Positions 16,006 to 27,456 are shown, numbered from the stretch's first letter. The stretch: 64,000 nucleotides of DNA from Mycobacterium sp. MYCO198283 (GCF_021213805.1 NZ_JAJQJI010000002.1:372001-436000), one strand, 5' to 3'. Numbers and translations are program-made. Notes: generated from the letters alone by a model not told the origin.

Positions 16006-17976
16006 CTACTTCGGGACACGGCGGCGCCGGAGCGTCACCACACCGACGGCGACCACCACGACGAGACCCGCGGCGATGCAGGCGGCGATCAACAGCGTCC
16101 GCGGCGCGTCGCCGTCGTCGGCCGCGGTGACGGGCTCGGCGGTGGTGTCGAAGGTCAGCGGCTGGACACCGGCGGGTCCGAGCAGCGCGTCTCCGGTGAG
16201 CCGCGACCAGCGCCGCGGTTCGTCGTCGAGCCAGTTCAGCAGCGAGTCGAGTTGATCTGGGGCGCCGTTGGACGTCGCGACGAGCACGGTGCGGTTCCCG
16301 TCGAGCACGGTTTGCAGCGAACCGAACCGGACCTGCGGGTCCAATGTGAGGGCCACCGGCCCCCCGTCGTCACCCATCCCGGTGATGCTGACGGCACCTT
16401 CGTCGGGTGAGCTCACCGGCAACGGCACGGCATCGGAGGTCCAGCTGCCCGCCGAGATCAGGACCGCCGGGTTCGGCGAGTCGATCGCGGTCGGCAGCGG
16501 CACCACCGCGGTGTCCAGTGGCAGGGCGCTGAGCCGTTGCAGCCCCTCGACGATCGCCGCGGCGCGGACCGTGTCGGGCAGCGCATCGCCGCCGGCCCCG
16601 ATCCCGATCTCCAGCCGCGGCATGAGCGCCTGCGGCAACGACTGGAACCCGGTGACGACGGGCGGCTGGGCGCGCACGCTGGACACGGTCGACTCGCCGT
16701 CGATGGTGAGGGTGAGCGGTTGCGAGGCTCCGCAGCCGCCGGTGTTGCCGGCCGCGTTCAGTGCGACGTTCACCGCGGTGTAGCGCTGCAGCAACCCGTT
16801 CGGCACGTCGACCCAACGGTCGATCGCACCGCTGGGCTCGGCGGGCCAGCGCGCCACGGTCTCGTCGCCGACGGTGATCACCACCTGGCCGTTGAGGTTC
16901 GCGGGCAGCGGCGTGTAGGAGCCCTGCAGCCGGATGCGCAGATCCTTCGCCGAGCGGCCCAACCGCGCCTGGTCGAGATTGATGGTGACGCGCGGGTTCG
17001 CGACCGCGGTGGCGTTGACGCCCGGCTGGCCCAGCCGTCGGATGGTGGTCACGTCGGGGGGCAGCTGCGCGGTGGTCGCGAGCGGACCGACCACGGCCTT
17101 GGAGCTGATCGCCAGCCGCGAGACGTCGCTGGCCACCAGCCGCACCTGGTTCTGCAGTTCGTTCGCTGGCCCCCCGAACACCAGGTCGGGGACGCCCGGC
17201 GCCGGCTGCAGCGCGATCCCGGCCGGCGCGTCCTCTCTGATCACGATCCGGCGGGTCAGCGGCGGCGCGGGCGGTTCGGGGACCGGTGCGGCAGCGGGCA
17301 GTTCGGCCACGGCGATGTCGGGGTGCTGCGCGCCGTAGCGGGCGGTGACGGCGGCGGTGAGCCGCACGGCGGCGTCCGACTCGGCCGGGGTCGGGTCGGC
17401 CGGCACAAAGATGGTGAGGCCCTGCAGCACGGGCGGCAGGAAGTCCGCCACGGTGGTGGGCGGCAGCTCGTCGCCGTCGTAGGCGACCTCGGCGGCGGCG
17501 AACCGCAGCGGGTCGCCGGGGTCGTCTATGCAGGCGCCGTCGATGGGCACCAGCGTCATCCGCAGGTCGACGGTGACCGCGTTGTCGCGGACCACCGCAC
17601 CGCCCAGCGGGACGACGATGGGGGCGCGGTCGGCGTCGGGCAGCGGTACCCGGGAGACCACGCGGTTGTCCTGAACCACCGTGACCACACCGAAGCGCAG
17701 TGCCACGGGTCGCTCGACCACGGCCCGCAGCTCGGTCGGCCGCAGTCCCTGCAGCACCGGGATGGCCAGGGTCTGGACACTCTGCAAGCCGTGGAAGGCA
17801 AGTCCGTCGGCGCCGGTCAGCGTTTGCAGGGCGAGGGTCGGCGAGCGGGAGAGCAGCCCGCCGTCGCCGGGCGCGGCCGTTGCCAGGACTCCCGCTGCGG
17901 TCAGCCCTCCGGACCCGCCGAGGAGTATCACGACGAACGTTGCGGCACCGAATCGCCGTACCCACCGCGTAGACAT
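16006..17976 (-). CDS. BcsB-like exported subunit of a polysaccharide synthase
   Basis: 656 residues, with an N-terminal signal or anchor (FGAATFVVILLGGSGGLTAA), a long extracytoplasmic region and a C-terminal membrane helix (LLIAACIAAGLVVVVAVGVV) followed by RRRR. This is the topology of the cellulose synthase regulatory subunit BcsB. The sequence alternates jelly-roll-like strands and flavodoxin-like segments (ITVGDETVARWP, TVLVATSNGAPDQLDSLLNW), again as in BcsB. The C-terminal helix would dock onto the BcsA-like protein encoded two genes downstream, and the lumenal domain would guide the nascent glycan. First gene of the set; a strong hairpin lies just 12 bases before its start. Confidence 0.8.
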   Translation of the reverse strand: MSTRWVRRFGAATFVVILLGGSGGLTAAGVLATAAPGDGGLLSRSPTLALQTLTGADGLAFHGLQSVQTLAIPVLQGLRPTELRAVVERPVALRFGVVTVVQDNRVVSRVPLPDADRAPIVVPLGGAVVRDNAVTVDLRMTLVPIDGACIDDPGDPLRFAAAEVAYDGDELPPTTVADFLPPVLQGLTIFVPADPTPAESDAAVRLTAAVTARYGAQHPDIAVAELPAAAPVPEPPAPPLTRRIVIREDAPAGIALQPAPGVPDLVFGGPANELQNQVRLVASDVSRLAISSKAVVGPLATTAQLPPDVTTIRRLGQPGVNATAVANPRVTINLDQARLGRSAKDLRIRLQGSYTPLPANLNGQVVITVGDETVARWPAEPSGAIDRWVDVPNGLLQRYTAVNVALNAAGNTGGCGASQPLTLTIDGESTVSSVRAQPPVVTGFQSLPQALMPRLEIGIGAGGDALPDTVRAAAIVEGLQRLSALPLDTAVVPLPTAIDSPNPAVLISAGSWTSDAVPLPVSSPDEGAVSITGMGDDGGPVALTLDPQVRFGSLQTVLDGNRTVLVATSNGAPDQLDSLLNWLDDEPRRWSRLTGDALLGPAGVQPLTFDTTAEPVTAADDGDAPRTLLIAACIAAGLVVVVAVGVVTLRRRRVPK

Positions 17977-17988
17977 CGACGGGATCGT

Positions 17989-18025
17989 AAACAGAAACGG
18001 CCGCCGCTCGCAGGCGGTCGGCCGA
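17989..18025 (-). terminator. Hairpin plus T-rich tract between the S10 operon and the BcsB-like gene
   Basis: On the minus strand a 10-bp stem with one bulged A (CGGCCGACCGC ... GCGGCGGCCG) is followed by TTTCTGTTT. It lies about 85 bases downstream of the rpsQ stop and ends only 12 bases before the BcsB-like start codon at 17976. It is a good intrinsic terminator for the S10 operon, but it could equally be a leader hairpin of the polysaccharide genes. Confidence 0.65.
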
Positions 18026-18109
18026 TCTGCTATTCAGCTAGTTTTGCTGCGGACGAGAAGACTGCGGTCAGCGACGCGCGGCCGGCGGTGTTGCCCGCCG
18101 CGCGGCGAG

Positions 18110-18430
18110 CTACTTGGCCTTCTCCAGGATCTGCACGAGCCGCCACCGCTTGGTGGCCGACAGCGGGCGCGTCTCCATCAAGGACACCCGGTCGCCGACC
18201 CCGGCGTCGCCGTTCTCGTCGTGCGCCTTGACCTTGGTCGTGGTCCGGATGATCTTGCCGTAGAGCGGGTGGCTCCGGCGCGACTCGAGCTCGACCACGA
18301 TGGTCTTCTGCATCTTGTCGCTCACGACGTAGCCGATGGCCGTCTTGCGGCGACCGCGCGGCTTGTCGGCCTTCGGTGTGCGCTTCGGACCGGGCTCGGT
18401 GCCCTGCTTAGTCTCGTTCTCTGCCATCAC
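18110..18430 (-). CDS. rpsQ: 30S ribosomal protein S17 (uS17); last gene of the S10 operon
   Basis: 106 residues. It begins [10 protein letters not shown] with a Lys/Pro-rich N-terminal extension typical of mycobacteria, followed by the OB-fold core [20 protein letters not shown] and the signature [21 protein letters not shown] 18430 overlaps the rpmC stop (GTGATG), and ATG 18427 is the alternative. S17 is a primary 16S rRNA binder. In M. tuberculosis atsA follows; here the polysaccharide locus does. Confidence 0.96.
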   Translation of the reverse strand: MMAENETKQGTEPGPKRTPKADKPRGRRKTAIGYVVSDKMQKTIVVELESRRSHPLYGKIIRTTTKVKAHDENGDAGVGDRVSLMETRPLSATKRWRLVQILEKAK

Positions 18431-18660
18431 GATTCCTCACCGGCGGGTCCGGCGGCCAGACCCAGCTCACGTTCCCGCAGGATGGTGTACACGCGCGCGA
18501 TGTCCTGGCGGACGGTGCGCAGTCGTCGGTTGTTGGCGAGCTGTCCGGTGGCCAGCTGGAAGCGCAGGTTGAACAGCTCCTCCTTCGCCTCGCGCAACCG
18601 CTCGACCAGTTCGTCGTCGGTCAGCTCGCGCAGTTCGCCGGCGGACGTTCCCACGGCCAT
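18427..18660 (-). CDS. rpmC: 50S ribosomal protein L29 (uL29)
   Basis: 77 residues from ATG 18660 ([18 protein letters not shown]), with the helical-hairpin signature [21 protein letters not shown]29 lies at the polypeptide exit and is a docking site for trigger factor and SRP together with L23. Its ATG overlaps the rplP stop by one base and its stop overlaps rpsQ, so it is tightly coupled on both sides. Confidence 0.97.
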   Translation of the reverse strand: MAVGTSAGELRELTDDELVERLREAKEELFNLRFQLATGQLANNRRLRTVRQDIARVYTILRERELGLAAGPAGEES

Positions 18661-19076
18661 CAGAACTGCTCCTCTCGGGTCACGATGCGTGCCTTGATCG
18701 GCAACTTGTGGATAGCGCGGGTCAACGCCGCCCGCGCGGTCTCCTCGTTCGGGTAGCTCAGCTCGAACAGGATGCGGCCGGGCTTGACGTTGGCGACCCA
18801 CCACTCCGGCGAACCCTTACCCGACCCCATGCGGGTCTCGGCGGGCTTCTTGGTCAGCGGGCGGTCGGGGAAGATGTTGATCCACACCTTGCCGCCACGC
18901 TTGATGTGCCGGTTGATGGCGATACGGGCGGACTCGATCTGCCGGTTCGTCACGTAGGCGTGCTCGAGCGCCTGGATGCCGTAGTCGCCGAAGCTCACCG
19001 AGGTGCCGCCGCTGGCCACGCCCCGCTGCCTGGGGTGGTGCTGCTTGCGGTGCTTGACCTTGCGGGGAATCAACAT
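18660..19076 (-). CDS. rplP: 50S ribosomal protein L16 (uL16)
   Basis: 138 residues beginning [19 protein letters not shown], with [20 protein letters not shown] and the signature [21 protein letters not shown]16 organises the A-site tRNA region of the 50S subunit. Two bases separate it from the rpsC stop. Confidence 0.97.
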   Translation of the reverse strand: MLIPRKVKHRKQHHPRQRGVASGGTSVSFGDYGIQALEHAYVTNRQIESARIAINRHIKRGGKVWINIFPDRPLTKKPAETRMGSGKGSPEWWVANVKPGRILFELSYPNEETARAALTRAIHKLPIKARIVTREEQF

Positions 19077-19078
19077 GG

Positions 19079-20436
<1,358 letters not shown>

Positions 20437-20439
20437 CGC

Positions 20440-20721
20440 CTATCGCCTCTTGCTCTTCCGGTCGTCCTTGATGTGGCCCTTGAACGTCCGCGTCGGGGCG
20501 AACTCGCCGAGCTTGTGGCCCACCATCGCCTCGGTGACGAACACCGGCACATGCTTGCGGCCGTCGTGGACGGCGAACGTGTGGCCGATGAAGTCCGGGA
20601 TGATGGTCGACCGGCGCGACCAGGTCTTGATGACCTGCTTGGTGTTCTTCTCGTTCTGGACGTCGACCTTCTTGAGCAGATGGTCGTCGACGAACGGGCC
20701 CTTCTTCAGGCTGCGTGGCAT
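20440..20721 (-). CDS. rpsS: 30S ribosomal protein S19 (uS19)
   Basis: 93 residues beginning [20 protein letters not shown], with [20 protein letters not shown] and the signature [20 protein letters not shown]. It forms a complex with S13 in the 30S head. Three bases separate it from rplV, and 13 bases from the rplB stop. Confidence 0.97.
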
Positions 20722-20734
20722 CGCTGGTTACTCC

Positions 20735-21571
<837 letters not shown>

Positions 21572-21599
21572 GGCTCTTGGGTTCCTTACTCCCGGCCGG

Positions 21600-21902
21600 T
21601 CAGGCCGGTGCTCCGAACAGATCGATCGGCTTGCTGCCCGGCGCCAGCGTGACGATGGCGCGCTTGGTGCTCTTGCGCTTGCCGAAGCCGCTGCGGGTGC
21701 GCTTGCGCTTGCCCTGCCGGTTGGCGGTGTTCACGGAATCGACCTTGACCGCGAAGATCTTCTCGACCGCGATCTTGATCTGCGTCTTGTTCGAGTCCGG
21801 GTGGACGATGAACGTGTAGACGTTGTCCTCGATCAGGCCGTAGGACTTCTCCGAGATCACCGGCGCGAGGATGATGTCGCGGGGATCGGTGATGGTGGCC
21901 AT
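21600..21902 (-). CDS. rplW: 50S ribosomal protein L23 (uL23)
   Basis: 100 residues, [20 protein letters not shown], with the RNA-binding loop [21 protein letters not shown]23 is the main docking site for trigger factor and SRP at the tunnel exit. ATG 21902 overlaps the rplD stop by one base. Confidence 0.97.
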   Translation of the reverse strand: MATITDPRDIILAPVISEKSYGLIEDNVYTFIVHPDSNKTQIKIAVEKIFAVKVDSVNTANRQGKRKRTRSGFGKRKSTKRAIVTLAPGSKPIDLFGAPA

Positions 21903-22561
21903 CAGGCGGAGACCTCCTGTGTCCGGTTCGCCGAGATGTAGGCATTGAGCGCCTCGACGCTGAACACCACGTCGTCGGCCTTGAGCACGTCGTAGGTGTT
22001 GAGCTGGTCCGGCGCCAGGACATGCACACCGGGCAGGTTGCGGACGCTCTTGGCGCCCACCTCGTCGGCGCGCCCGATGACGACCAGGATCTTGCTCTGC
22101 TCGATCGTGCGGTCGGGCAGCAGCGTCGTCAGGAACGCCTTGGCGCTCTTGGTCGACGGCGTCTGACCCTCGACGAGCTCGGTGACGGCGTGGATCCGGT
22201 CGTTGCGGGCCCGGTCCGAGAGCGCCTGGCGCAGCGCGGCCGCGATCATCTTCTTCGGCGTCCGCTGGCTGTAGTCGCGGGGCTTCGGGCCGTGCACGGT
22301 GCCACCGCCGGTGAACTGCGGCGCCCGCGTCGAGCCCTGCCGGGCGCGGCCGGTGCCCTTCTGCCGGTACGGCTTCTTGCCGCCGCCGCTGACCTCGCCG
22401 CGGGTCTTGGTCGAGTGCGTGCCCTGCCGGGCCGCGGCGAGCTGTGCGGTGACGACCTGGTGCATCAGCGCGATGTTGGGTTCCACGTCGAACAGCTCGG
22501 CGGGCAGCTCGACGGAACCGTCGGTGGTGCCGGCCGGGGTCACTACGTCAATGGATGCCAT
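21902..22561 (-). CDS. rplD: 50S ribosomal protein L4 (uL4)
   Basis: 219 residues, with the long tunnel-lining loop containing [20 protein letters not shown] and the C-terminal globular part ([20 protein letters not shown]). In E. coli L4 represses its own S10 operon through the leader; whether mycobacteria do this is not established from sequence. The loop shows no macrolide-resistance-like insertion. It is separated from rplC by two bases. Confidence 0.97.
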   Translation of the reverse strand: MASIDVVTPAGTTDGSVELPAELFDVEPNIALMHQVVTAQLAAARQGTHSTKTRGEVSGGGKKPYRQKGTGRARQGSTRAPQFTGGGTVHGPKPRDYSQRTPKKMIAAALRQALSDRARNDRIHAVTELVEGQTPSTKSAKAFLTTLLPDRTIEQSKILVVIGRADEVGAKSVRNLPGVHVLAPDQLNTYDVLKADDVVFSVEALNAYISANRTQEVSA

Positions 22562-22563
22562 CG

Positions 22564-23217
22564 TTACTTCTCGCCTCGCTTGATTGCGCTGCGGACCATG
22601 ACGAGCCCGCCGGTGCGGCCGGGGATCGCGCCCTTGATCAACAGCACGCCGTTCTCGGCGTCGACCTTGTGCACCACCAGGTTCTGGGTGGTGACCTTGT
22701 CATTGCCCATCCGGCCGGCCATCCGGGTGCCCTTGAAGACGCGGCCGGGGGTGGCGCAGCCGCCGATGGAGCCGGGCCGGCGGTGCACGGCCTGCGCACC
22801 GTGGCTGGCGCCCTGGCCGCGGAAACCGTGCCGCTTCATGGTGCCGGCGAAGCCCTTGCCCTTGCTGGTGCCGGTGACGTCGACGTAGCTGCCGTCGGCG
22901 AAGATCTCGGCGGTCAGCTCCTGGCCGACCTCGTAGGCGGCGGCCGCCTCTTCGCTGTCGAGCCGCAGCTCTGCCAGGTGGCGGCGCGGATTGACACCGG
23001 CGGCGGTGAACTGTCCGGTCAGGGGCTTGTTCACCTTGCGGGGGCTGATCTCGCCGTAGGCCAGCTGCACGGCGCTGTAGCCGTCGCGCTCGGGCGTGCG
23101 GATGCGGGTGACGACGTTGGGGCCGGCCTTCACCACCGTCACCGGGACGACCCGGTTGTTCTCGTCGAACACCTGCGTCATGCCCAGCTTGGTGCCCAAA
23201 ATGCCTTTTCTCGCCAT
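22564..23217 (-). CDS. rplC: 50S ribosomal protein L3 (uL3)
   Basis: 217 residues from ATG 23217 ([20 protein letters not shown]), matching the M. tuberculosis length. The signature [20 protein letters not shown] is present, as is the region near residue 154 where linezolid-resistance changes occur; [15 protein letters not shown] is the normal mycobacterial reading. The reading frame continues upstream to 23253 but the extra residues are not conserved. Confidence 0.96.
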   Translation of the reverse strand: MARKGILGTKLGMTQVFDENNRVVPVTVVKAGPNVVTRIRTPERDGYSAVQLAYGEISPRKVNKPLTGQFTAAGVNPRRHLAELRLDSEEAAAAYEVGQELTAEIFADGSYVDVTGTSKGKGFAGTMKRHGFRGQGASHGAQAVHRRPGSIGGCATPGRVFKGTRMAGRMGNDKVTTQNLVVHKVDAENGVLLIKGAIPGRTGGLVMVRSAIKRGEK

Positions 23218-23230
23218 TTTCTGGGATCTC

Positions 23231-23536
23231 CTACTGGATGTTGACGTCGACACTGGCCGGCAGGTCGATGCGCATCAGCGCGTCCACCGTCTTCGGCGTG
23301 GGGTCGAGGATGTCGATCAGCCGCTTGTGCGTCCGCATCTCGAAGTGCTCCCGCGAGTCCTTGTACTTGTGCGGGGACCGGATGACGCAGTACACGTTCT
23401 TCTCGGTGGGCAGCGGCACCGGGCCGACCACGCTGGCGCCGGTACGGGTCACCGTCTCGACGATCTTGCGCGCCGAGGCGTCGATGGCCTCGTGGTCGTA
23501 GGCCTTGAGCCGAATGCGGATCTTCTGTCCCGCCAC
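23231..23536 (-). CDS. rpsJ: 30S ribosomal protein S10 / NusE (uS10); first gene of the S10 operon
   Basis: 101 residues ([20 protein letters not shown]), with the signature [20 protein letters not shown]. Besides its role in the 30S head it is NusE, which binds NusB and NusG in antitermination complexes. It heads an eleven-gene operon down to rpsQ. A promoter is visible about 260 bases upstream. Confidence 0.97.
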
Positions 23537-23796
23537 GCTTTCCTACCTCACTCCTGCTGGGGCCTGGTTCGTCCGGCGCCGTCGTTCGCTGCGCTGGTGT
23601 CTGGTGCCGCCGCTGTTCATCTGTCCTGGTGCACCGGCCCACGCGTTCGGGTGGGTCGCCCGCTCGCATACTCGTCCGCAGCTGCGTGATCCGTCGCTGA
23701 CTGACAAGGTGGACCGGACGCGTCCGTGGGGACGCCGGTCGTCTGCCCGGCCCGGCACCGCACACGGCGGCAAACCCGGCTCAAGGCAACCCGAAC

Positions 23797-23825
23797 AGTA
23801 TGCCTGAAGATCCCGACCGGACCAA
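23797..23825 (-). promoter_or_regulatory. Probable promoter of the S10 operon
   Basis: On the minus strand TTGGTC (23825-23820) is followed after 17 bases by CATACT (23802-23797), and a TACTGT reading overlaps it by two bases. Transcription would start near 23790 and give a leader of about 250 bases to rpsJ. The 23537-23880 gap contains this promoter, the leader and a short hairpin (23834-23851) just right of the promoter; I see no gene in it. Confidence 0.55.
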
Positions 23826-23880
23826 ATCCCGCCGCAGGTCTGCTGACCTGCACATCTGCGCGTGCGAGCCGGGCCGGCGG

Positions 23881-25508
23881 TCAGCGGCGGGCGTTCCAGT
23901 ACGCGCACTGGTGGCCGGCCCGGTAGTCGGTGACCGCCGGCCCGGCCGGCGACAGCGACCGCCACGGCGCGCCGTTGCCGTCGAGCGCCGGCCAACCCGG
24001 GTCGCCGTCGCGCACGAACCGGCCCCACGCGGCGATCATGTCGGCCGCCAGCCGCGACTGCGCCTCCTGCAGTGGCGGCGCACCGCCGACGTCGAACAGG
24101 TACCGAAGCTCCAGCCCGTGCGTCGCCCCGACCGGGAACGGCAGCGTCCGCAGCGGTTCGGGCGCGGGGGCGTCGCGGTCGGCGAATTCGTAGCCGAACA
24201 CCGGCGCGCGGCGCACCAGCCCGGTCGCCATGCGGTCGGCGGGGCAGGCGAACGCCCAGTCGGTGACGGCGGCGGCGAAGGCCAGCGAGCCGCTGCCGCC
24301 GTGGCGTGCCGGCGGGTAGCGCGCCGCCACCTCGCCGGCCGCCGCGCCGAAGGTCTGCTGCAGCGCCTGCCCGAGGTCGGGCTCGACCCCGGTGCGCAGG
24401 TACTGCAGCGCGACGAACAGGGTGAACTCGTCGAGGTTGGTGCCGATCAGCACCGGCACCGCCTGGGCCCGGCCGTCGGCGATGCCCGCCATCGGGTCGA
24501 CGGGCAGCGCGGCGGTGCCGGTGACCGGTCCCGTCAGCCGCTCACCACCCAGCGACAGGTAGAAGGGCGGTTCGGTGAGCCTGGTGACCGGGAGCGCCCG
24601 CAGGCAGGCCGCCGCCGCGGCGGCGTCGCCGCAGCCCACCCGTGCGGCGTAGGCGATGCTCGCCTGCCGGGCGACGGTGGCGCCGACCTGCGCCTGGCAG
24701 GGCCCGCTGGAGATGATGGCGGCCCGGAACAGCCCGGTCGACGCCGGGGCGACCAGGTGGTCGCACACCGACATCGCCCCCGCCGACTCCCCGGCGAGGG
24801 TGACCCGCGCCGGGTCGCCGCCGAACGCCGCGATGTTGTCGCGCACCCAGCGCAGCGCGGCCTGCTGGTCGGCGAGCCCGTAGTTCCCCTCCCCAGCGAC
24901 GGGTGGGCGAGGAAGCCGAGCGCGCCCAACCGGTAGTTGACGGTGACGACCACGATGTCGCCGGCCACCGCGAGCCGGCGGGCGTCGTAGACGTCGCCGC
25001 TGCCGTTGACGAAGGCGCCGCCGTGCAGCCACACGAGCACCGCGTGCGGGCCTCGCGCCGCCGCCGTGGGCACCCAGACGTTGACCGACAGGCAGTCCTC
25101 GCCGATGGCGCGACCCAGGTCGGGATCGGCGGAGGTGTCCTGCACGCACCGCAGGCCGGGCCGGGTGGCGTCGCGCATCCCGGTCCACGGCGCGGGCGGT
25201 TCCGGGGCCCGCCAGCGCAGCGGCCCCACCGGGGCTGCGGCGTACGGAACGCCCTCGAAGGCCACGTGATCGGGCGCGATCAGCCCGCGGACGGCGCCGG
25301 CCGCGGTGCGCGCCACCCCGTGCAGCAGCTCTGCCGGCGCCGCCGGTGGGGCGGGGGCCGCGCAGCCGGCGACCACCAGCGTCGCCATGGTCACCGCGGC
25401 CGCGAGGCGGGCGCACACACGCCCGCGTCGGTGGACAGCACGGGCGGCGGGCACCCGCGGAAGCCTAATGACCCCGGCCCCTTGCCGCCGCAGCGTGCGC
25501 TGGGTCAC
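23881..25508 (-). pseudogene. Carboxylesterase type B lipoprotein split by a one-base frameshift
   Basis: Two overlapping frames together encode one alpha/beta-hydrolase of about 540 residues. The first frame (from about 25508) has a lipoprotein signal ending TLVVAGC, then [26 protein letters not shown]-like [12 protein letters not shown], the oxyanion loop [12 protein letters not shown] and [15 protein letters not shown]. The family then continues in the other frame with [16 protein letters not shown], the nucleophile GESAGA and the rest of the domain to TGA 23881. The switch lies in the C-runs at 24886-24894; one extra base in the run of four at 24891-24894 would restore HPSLGEGNYGL. It is either a recent pseudogene or a homopolymer sequencing error. 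The GTG 25508 start is tentative. Confidence 0.85.
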
Positions 25509-25517
25509 ATTAGGCTG

Positions 25518-25531
25518 TTGACACCCGTCAA
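25518..25531. promoter_or_regulatory. Inverted repeat TTGAC-ACCC-GTCAA in the esterase/P450 divergent promoter
   Basis: A five-base inverted repeat with a four-base spacer lies in the 38-base gap between the two divergent starts, 16 bases before the P450 ATG. It may be an operator, or simply contain a -35 TTGAC element; no regulator can be assigned. Confidence 0.4.
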
Positions 25532-25546
25532 GCGCGAGGAGCAGCG

Positions 25547-26806
25547 ATGAGCACCACGATGGACCGAGCCAGTGACGAGGCCGCCCGCGTCCTGGCCGAC
25601 CCCAGCGCCTACGCCGACGACGACCGCCTCCACGAGGCGCTGACCCACCTGCGCCACCACCAACCCGTGGTGTGGGTGGACTTCGCGCCCTACCGGCCGT
25701 TCTGGGCCGTCACCAAGCACGCCGACATCATGGCGATCGAGCGTGACAACACCCGGTGGCTCTCCGAGCCGCGACCGCTGCTGAGCCAGGCCGAGGCCGA
25801 CGACGCGCTCAAGGCGCAGGTCGAGGCGGGCATCGGCATCCGCACCCTCATTCACATGGACGATCCGCACCACCGGAAGGTGCGCGCCATCGGCGCCGAC
25901 TGGTTCCGCCCGAAAGCCATGCGCGCGTTGCAGGTTCGAGTCGACGAGCTCGCCGAGCAGTACGTCGACCGGATGCGGGACATCGGCCCGGAATGCGACT
26001 TCGTCACCGACATCGCGATCAACTTCCCGCTGTATGTGATCCTGTCGCTGCTCGGGCTGCCCGAATCGGATTTCCCGCGCATGCTCCAGCTCACGCAGGA
26101 ATTGTTCGGCGGCGCCGACGAGGAGCATCAGCGGGGCGGCACCACCGAGGACCTGCTCGCGGTGCTGGCCGACTTCTTCGCCTACTTCTCGGCGCTGACG
26201 AGGTCGCGGCGGGAACACCCGACCGACGATCTGGCGTCGGCGATCGCCAACGGCCGCGTCGACGGCGAGCTGATGTCGGACATGGACACCTTGTCCTACT
26301 ACGTGATCGTCGCCAGCGCCGGCCACGACACCACCAAGGACGCGATCTCCGGCGGGCTGCTGGCGCTGATCGAGAACCCCGACCAACTCGCCCGGCTGCA
26401 ACGCGATCCGGCGCTGCTGGGAACCGCGGTCGAGGAGATGATCCGCTGGTCGACCCCGGTGAAGGAGTTCATGCGGACCGCCGCGCGCGACACCGAGGTC
26501 CGCGGCGTCCCGATCGCCGCGGGCGAGGCGGTCTACCTCGCCTACGTGTCGAGGAACCGCGACGAGGAGGTCTTCGTCGACCCGTTCCGGTTCGACGTCG
26601 GCCGGGATCCGAACAAGCACGTGTCGTTCGGCTACGGGGTGCACTACTGCCTGGGGGCGGCGCTGGCGCGGATGGAGATGCGGAGCTTCTTCGGCCAGCT
26701 CCTGCCGCGGCTGGCGGCCGTCGAGCTCGCCGGCGTCCCGCAGCGCACCGCCACCACCTTCGTCGGCGGCCTCAAGCACCTTCCGATCCGGTACCGGGTG
26801 CGCTGA
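25547..26806 (+). CDS. Cytochrome P450
   Basis: 419 residues, a soluble bacterial P450. The I-helix oxygen-activation motif AGHDTT, the K-helix EEMIR (ExxR) and the heme loop FGYGVHYCLGAALA with axial cysteine C368 are all present. GAGGAG six bases upstream supports ATG 25547. The protein inserts oxygen into a hydrophobic substrate and depends on a ferredoxin and reductase; a ferredoxin-reductase-type gene lies at 38077. The sequence (including HMDDPHHRKVR before the C-helix) resembles mycobacterial sterol, lipid and xenobiotic CYPs, but I cannot name the CYP family. Its 3' end overlaps the convergent TetR gene by 35 bases. Confidence 0.93.
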   Translation: MSTTMDRASDEAARVLADPSAYADDDRLHEALTHLRHHQPVVWVDFAPYRPFWAVTKHADIMAIERDNTRWLSEPRPLLSQAEADDALKAQVEAGIGIRTLIHMDDPHHRKVRAIGADWFRPKAMRALQVRVDELAEQYVDRMRDIGPECDFVTDIAINFPLYVILSLLGLPESDFPRMLQLTQELFGGADEEHQRGGTTEDLLAVLADFFAYFSALTRSRREHPTDDLASAIANGRVDGELMSDMDTLSYYVIVASAGHDTTKDAISGGLLALIENPDQLARLQRDPALLGTAVEEMIRWSTPVKEFMRTAARDTEVRGVPIAAGEAVYLAYVSRNRDEEVFVDPFRFDVGRDPNKHVSFGYGVHYCLGAALARMEMRSFFGQLLPRLAAVELAGVPQRTATTFVGGLKHLPIRYRVR

Positions 26807-27404
26807 CGCGCGCGTGCGTGTGCAGGAAGCCGTCGACGGCGGCCCGCGCACACGCGTGGTAGTCGAAGTCGGGCAGCGTGGAGAGCCGGCCGAGGATGAG
26901 TGGGCCGATCAGCAGCGCCACCGCCTGCACGCGGTCGACGTCGTCGAGTTCGGCCGCGGCCTGCGGGCTGTCGAAGATCGCGTCGAACGGCACCGCGTAG
27001 AGCGCCAGGATGCGCTCGCGCAGCGAGCCGACGGCATCGGAGTGCGTGCCGCTCCGCCAGCTCTGCAGGTCGGGTCCCGACGCCAGCCACGTCATCGCCG
27101 TCAGCGTCGTCGGGACCTCGGCGATGGACTCGGCCCAGCCGACGACGACGGCGGTCAGCCGGTCGCGCAGGCTGCCGTGCGCCGGAGGCATCGGCGGTGG
27201 CGGCAGCATCCCCTGGAACGCGGCGGCGAGCAGATCGTTGGCGCCGCCGAAGTGGCGGTACAGCGTGGCGCGGGCGACGTTGGCGCTGCGGGTCACCGCG
27301 TCGATGGTGACCGCGCTCGGCCCGCCGGACCGCAGCAGCGCCGTTGCCGCGGCCAAGAGCCGGGCCCGCGAGCGGGCGGGCCGCGGATCGGATCCGATCG
27401 CCAC
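26772..27404 (-). CDS. TetR-family transcriptional regulator, divergent from an MFS exporter
   Basis: About 210 residues. The N-terminal helix-turn-helix reads AVTIDAVTRSANVARATLYRHFGG, followed by an all-helical ligand domain. GTG 27404 was chosen because GGAGGT lies ten bases upstream; GTG 27416 is an alternative, and anything further upstream would run into the operator at 27442-27456. It probably represses the divergent DHA2 transporter gene and itself, as in many efflux regulator pairs. The inducing ligand is unknown. Confidence 0.85.
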   Translation of the reverse strand: MAIGSDPRPARSRARLLAAATALLRSGGPSAVTIDAVTRSANVARATLYRHFGGANDLLAAAFQGMLPPPPMPPAHGSLRDRLTAVVVGWAESIAEVPTTLTAMTWLASGPDLQSWRSGTHSDAVGSLRERILALYAVPFDAIFDSPQAAAELDDVDRVQAVALLIGPLILGRLSTLPDFDYHACARAAVDGFLHTHARVSAPGTGSEGA

Positions 27405-27441
27405 CGTTTGATCCACCTCCCGCGGGGGAACTGCCCACAAC

Positions 27442-27456
27442 GAGACTATGAGTCTC
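27442..27456. promoter_or_regulatory. Perfect palindromic operator between TetR and MFS genes
   Basis: GAGACTATGAGTCTC is a perfect 6-3-6 inverted repeat centred in the gap between the divergent starts (27404 and 27483). Its length and position fit a TetR-family operator for the adjacent regulator. Confidence 0.7.
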
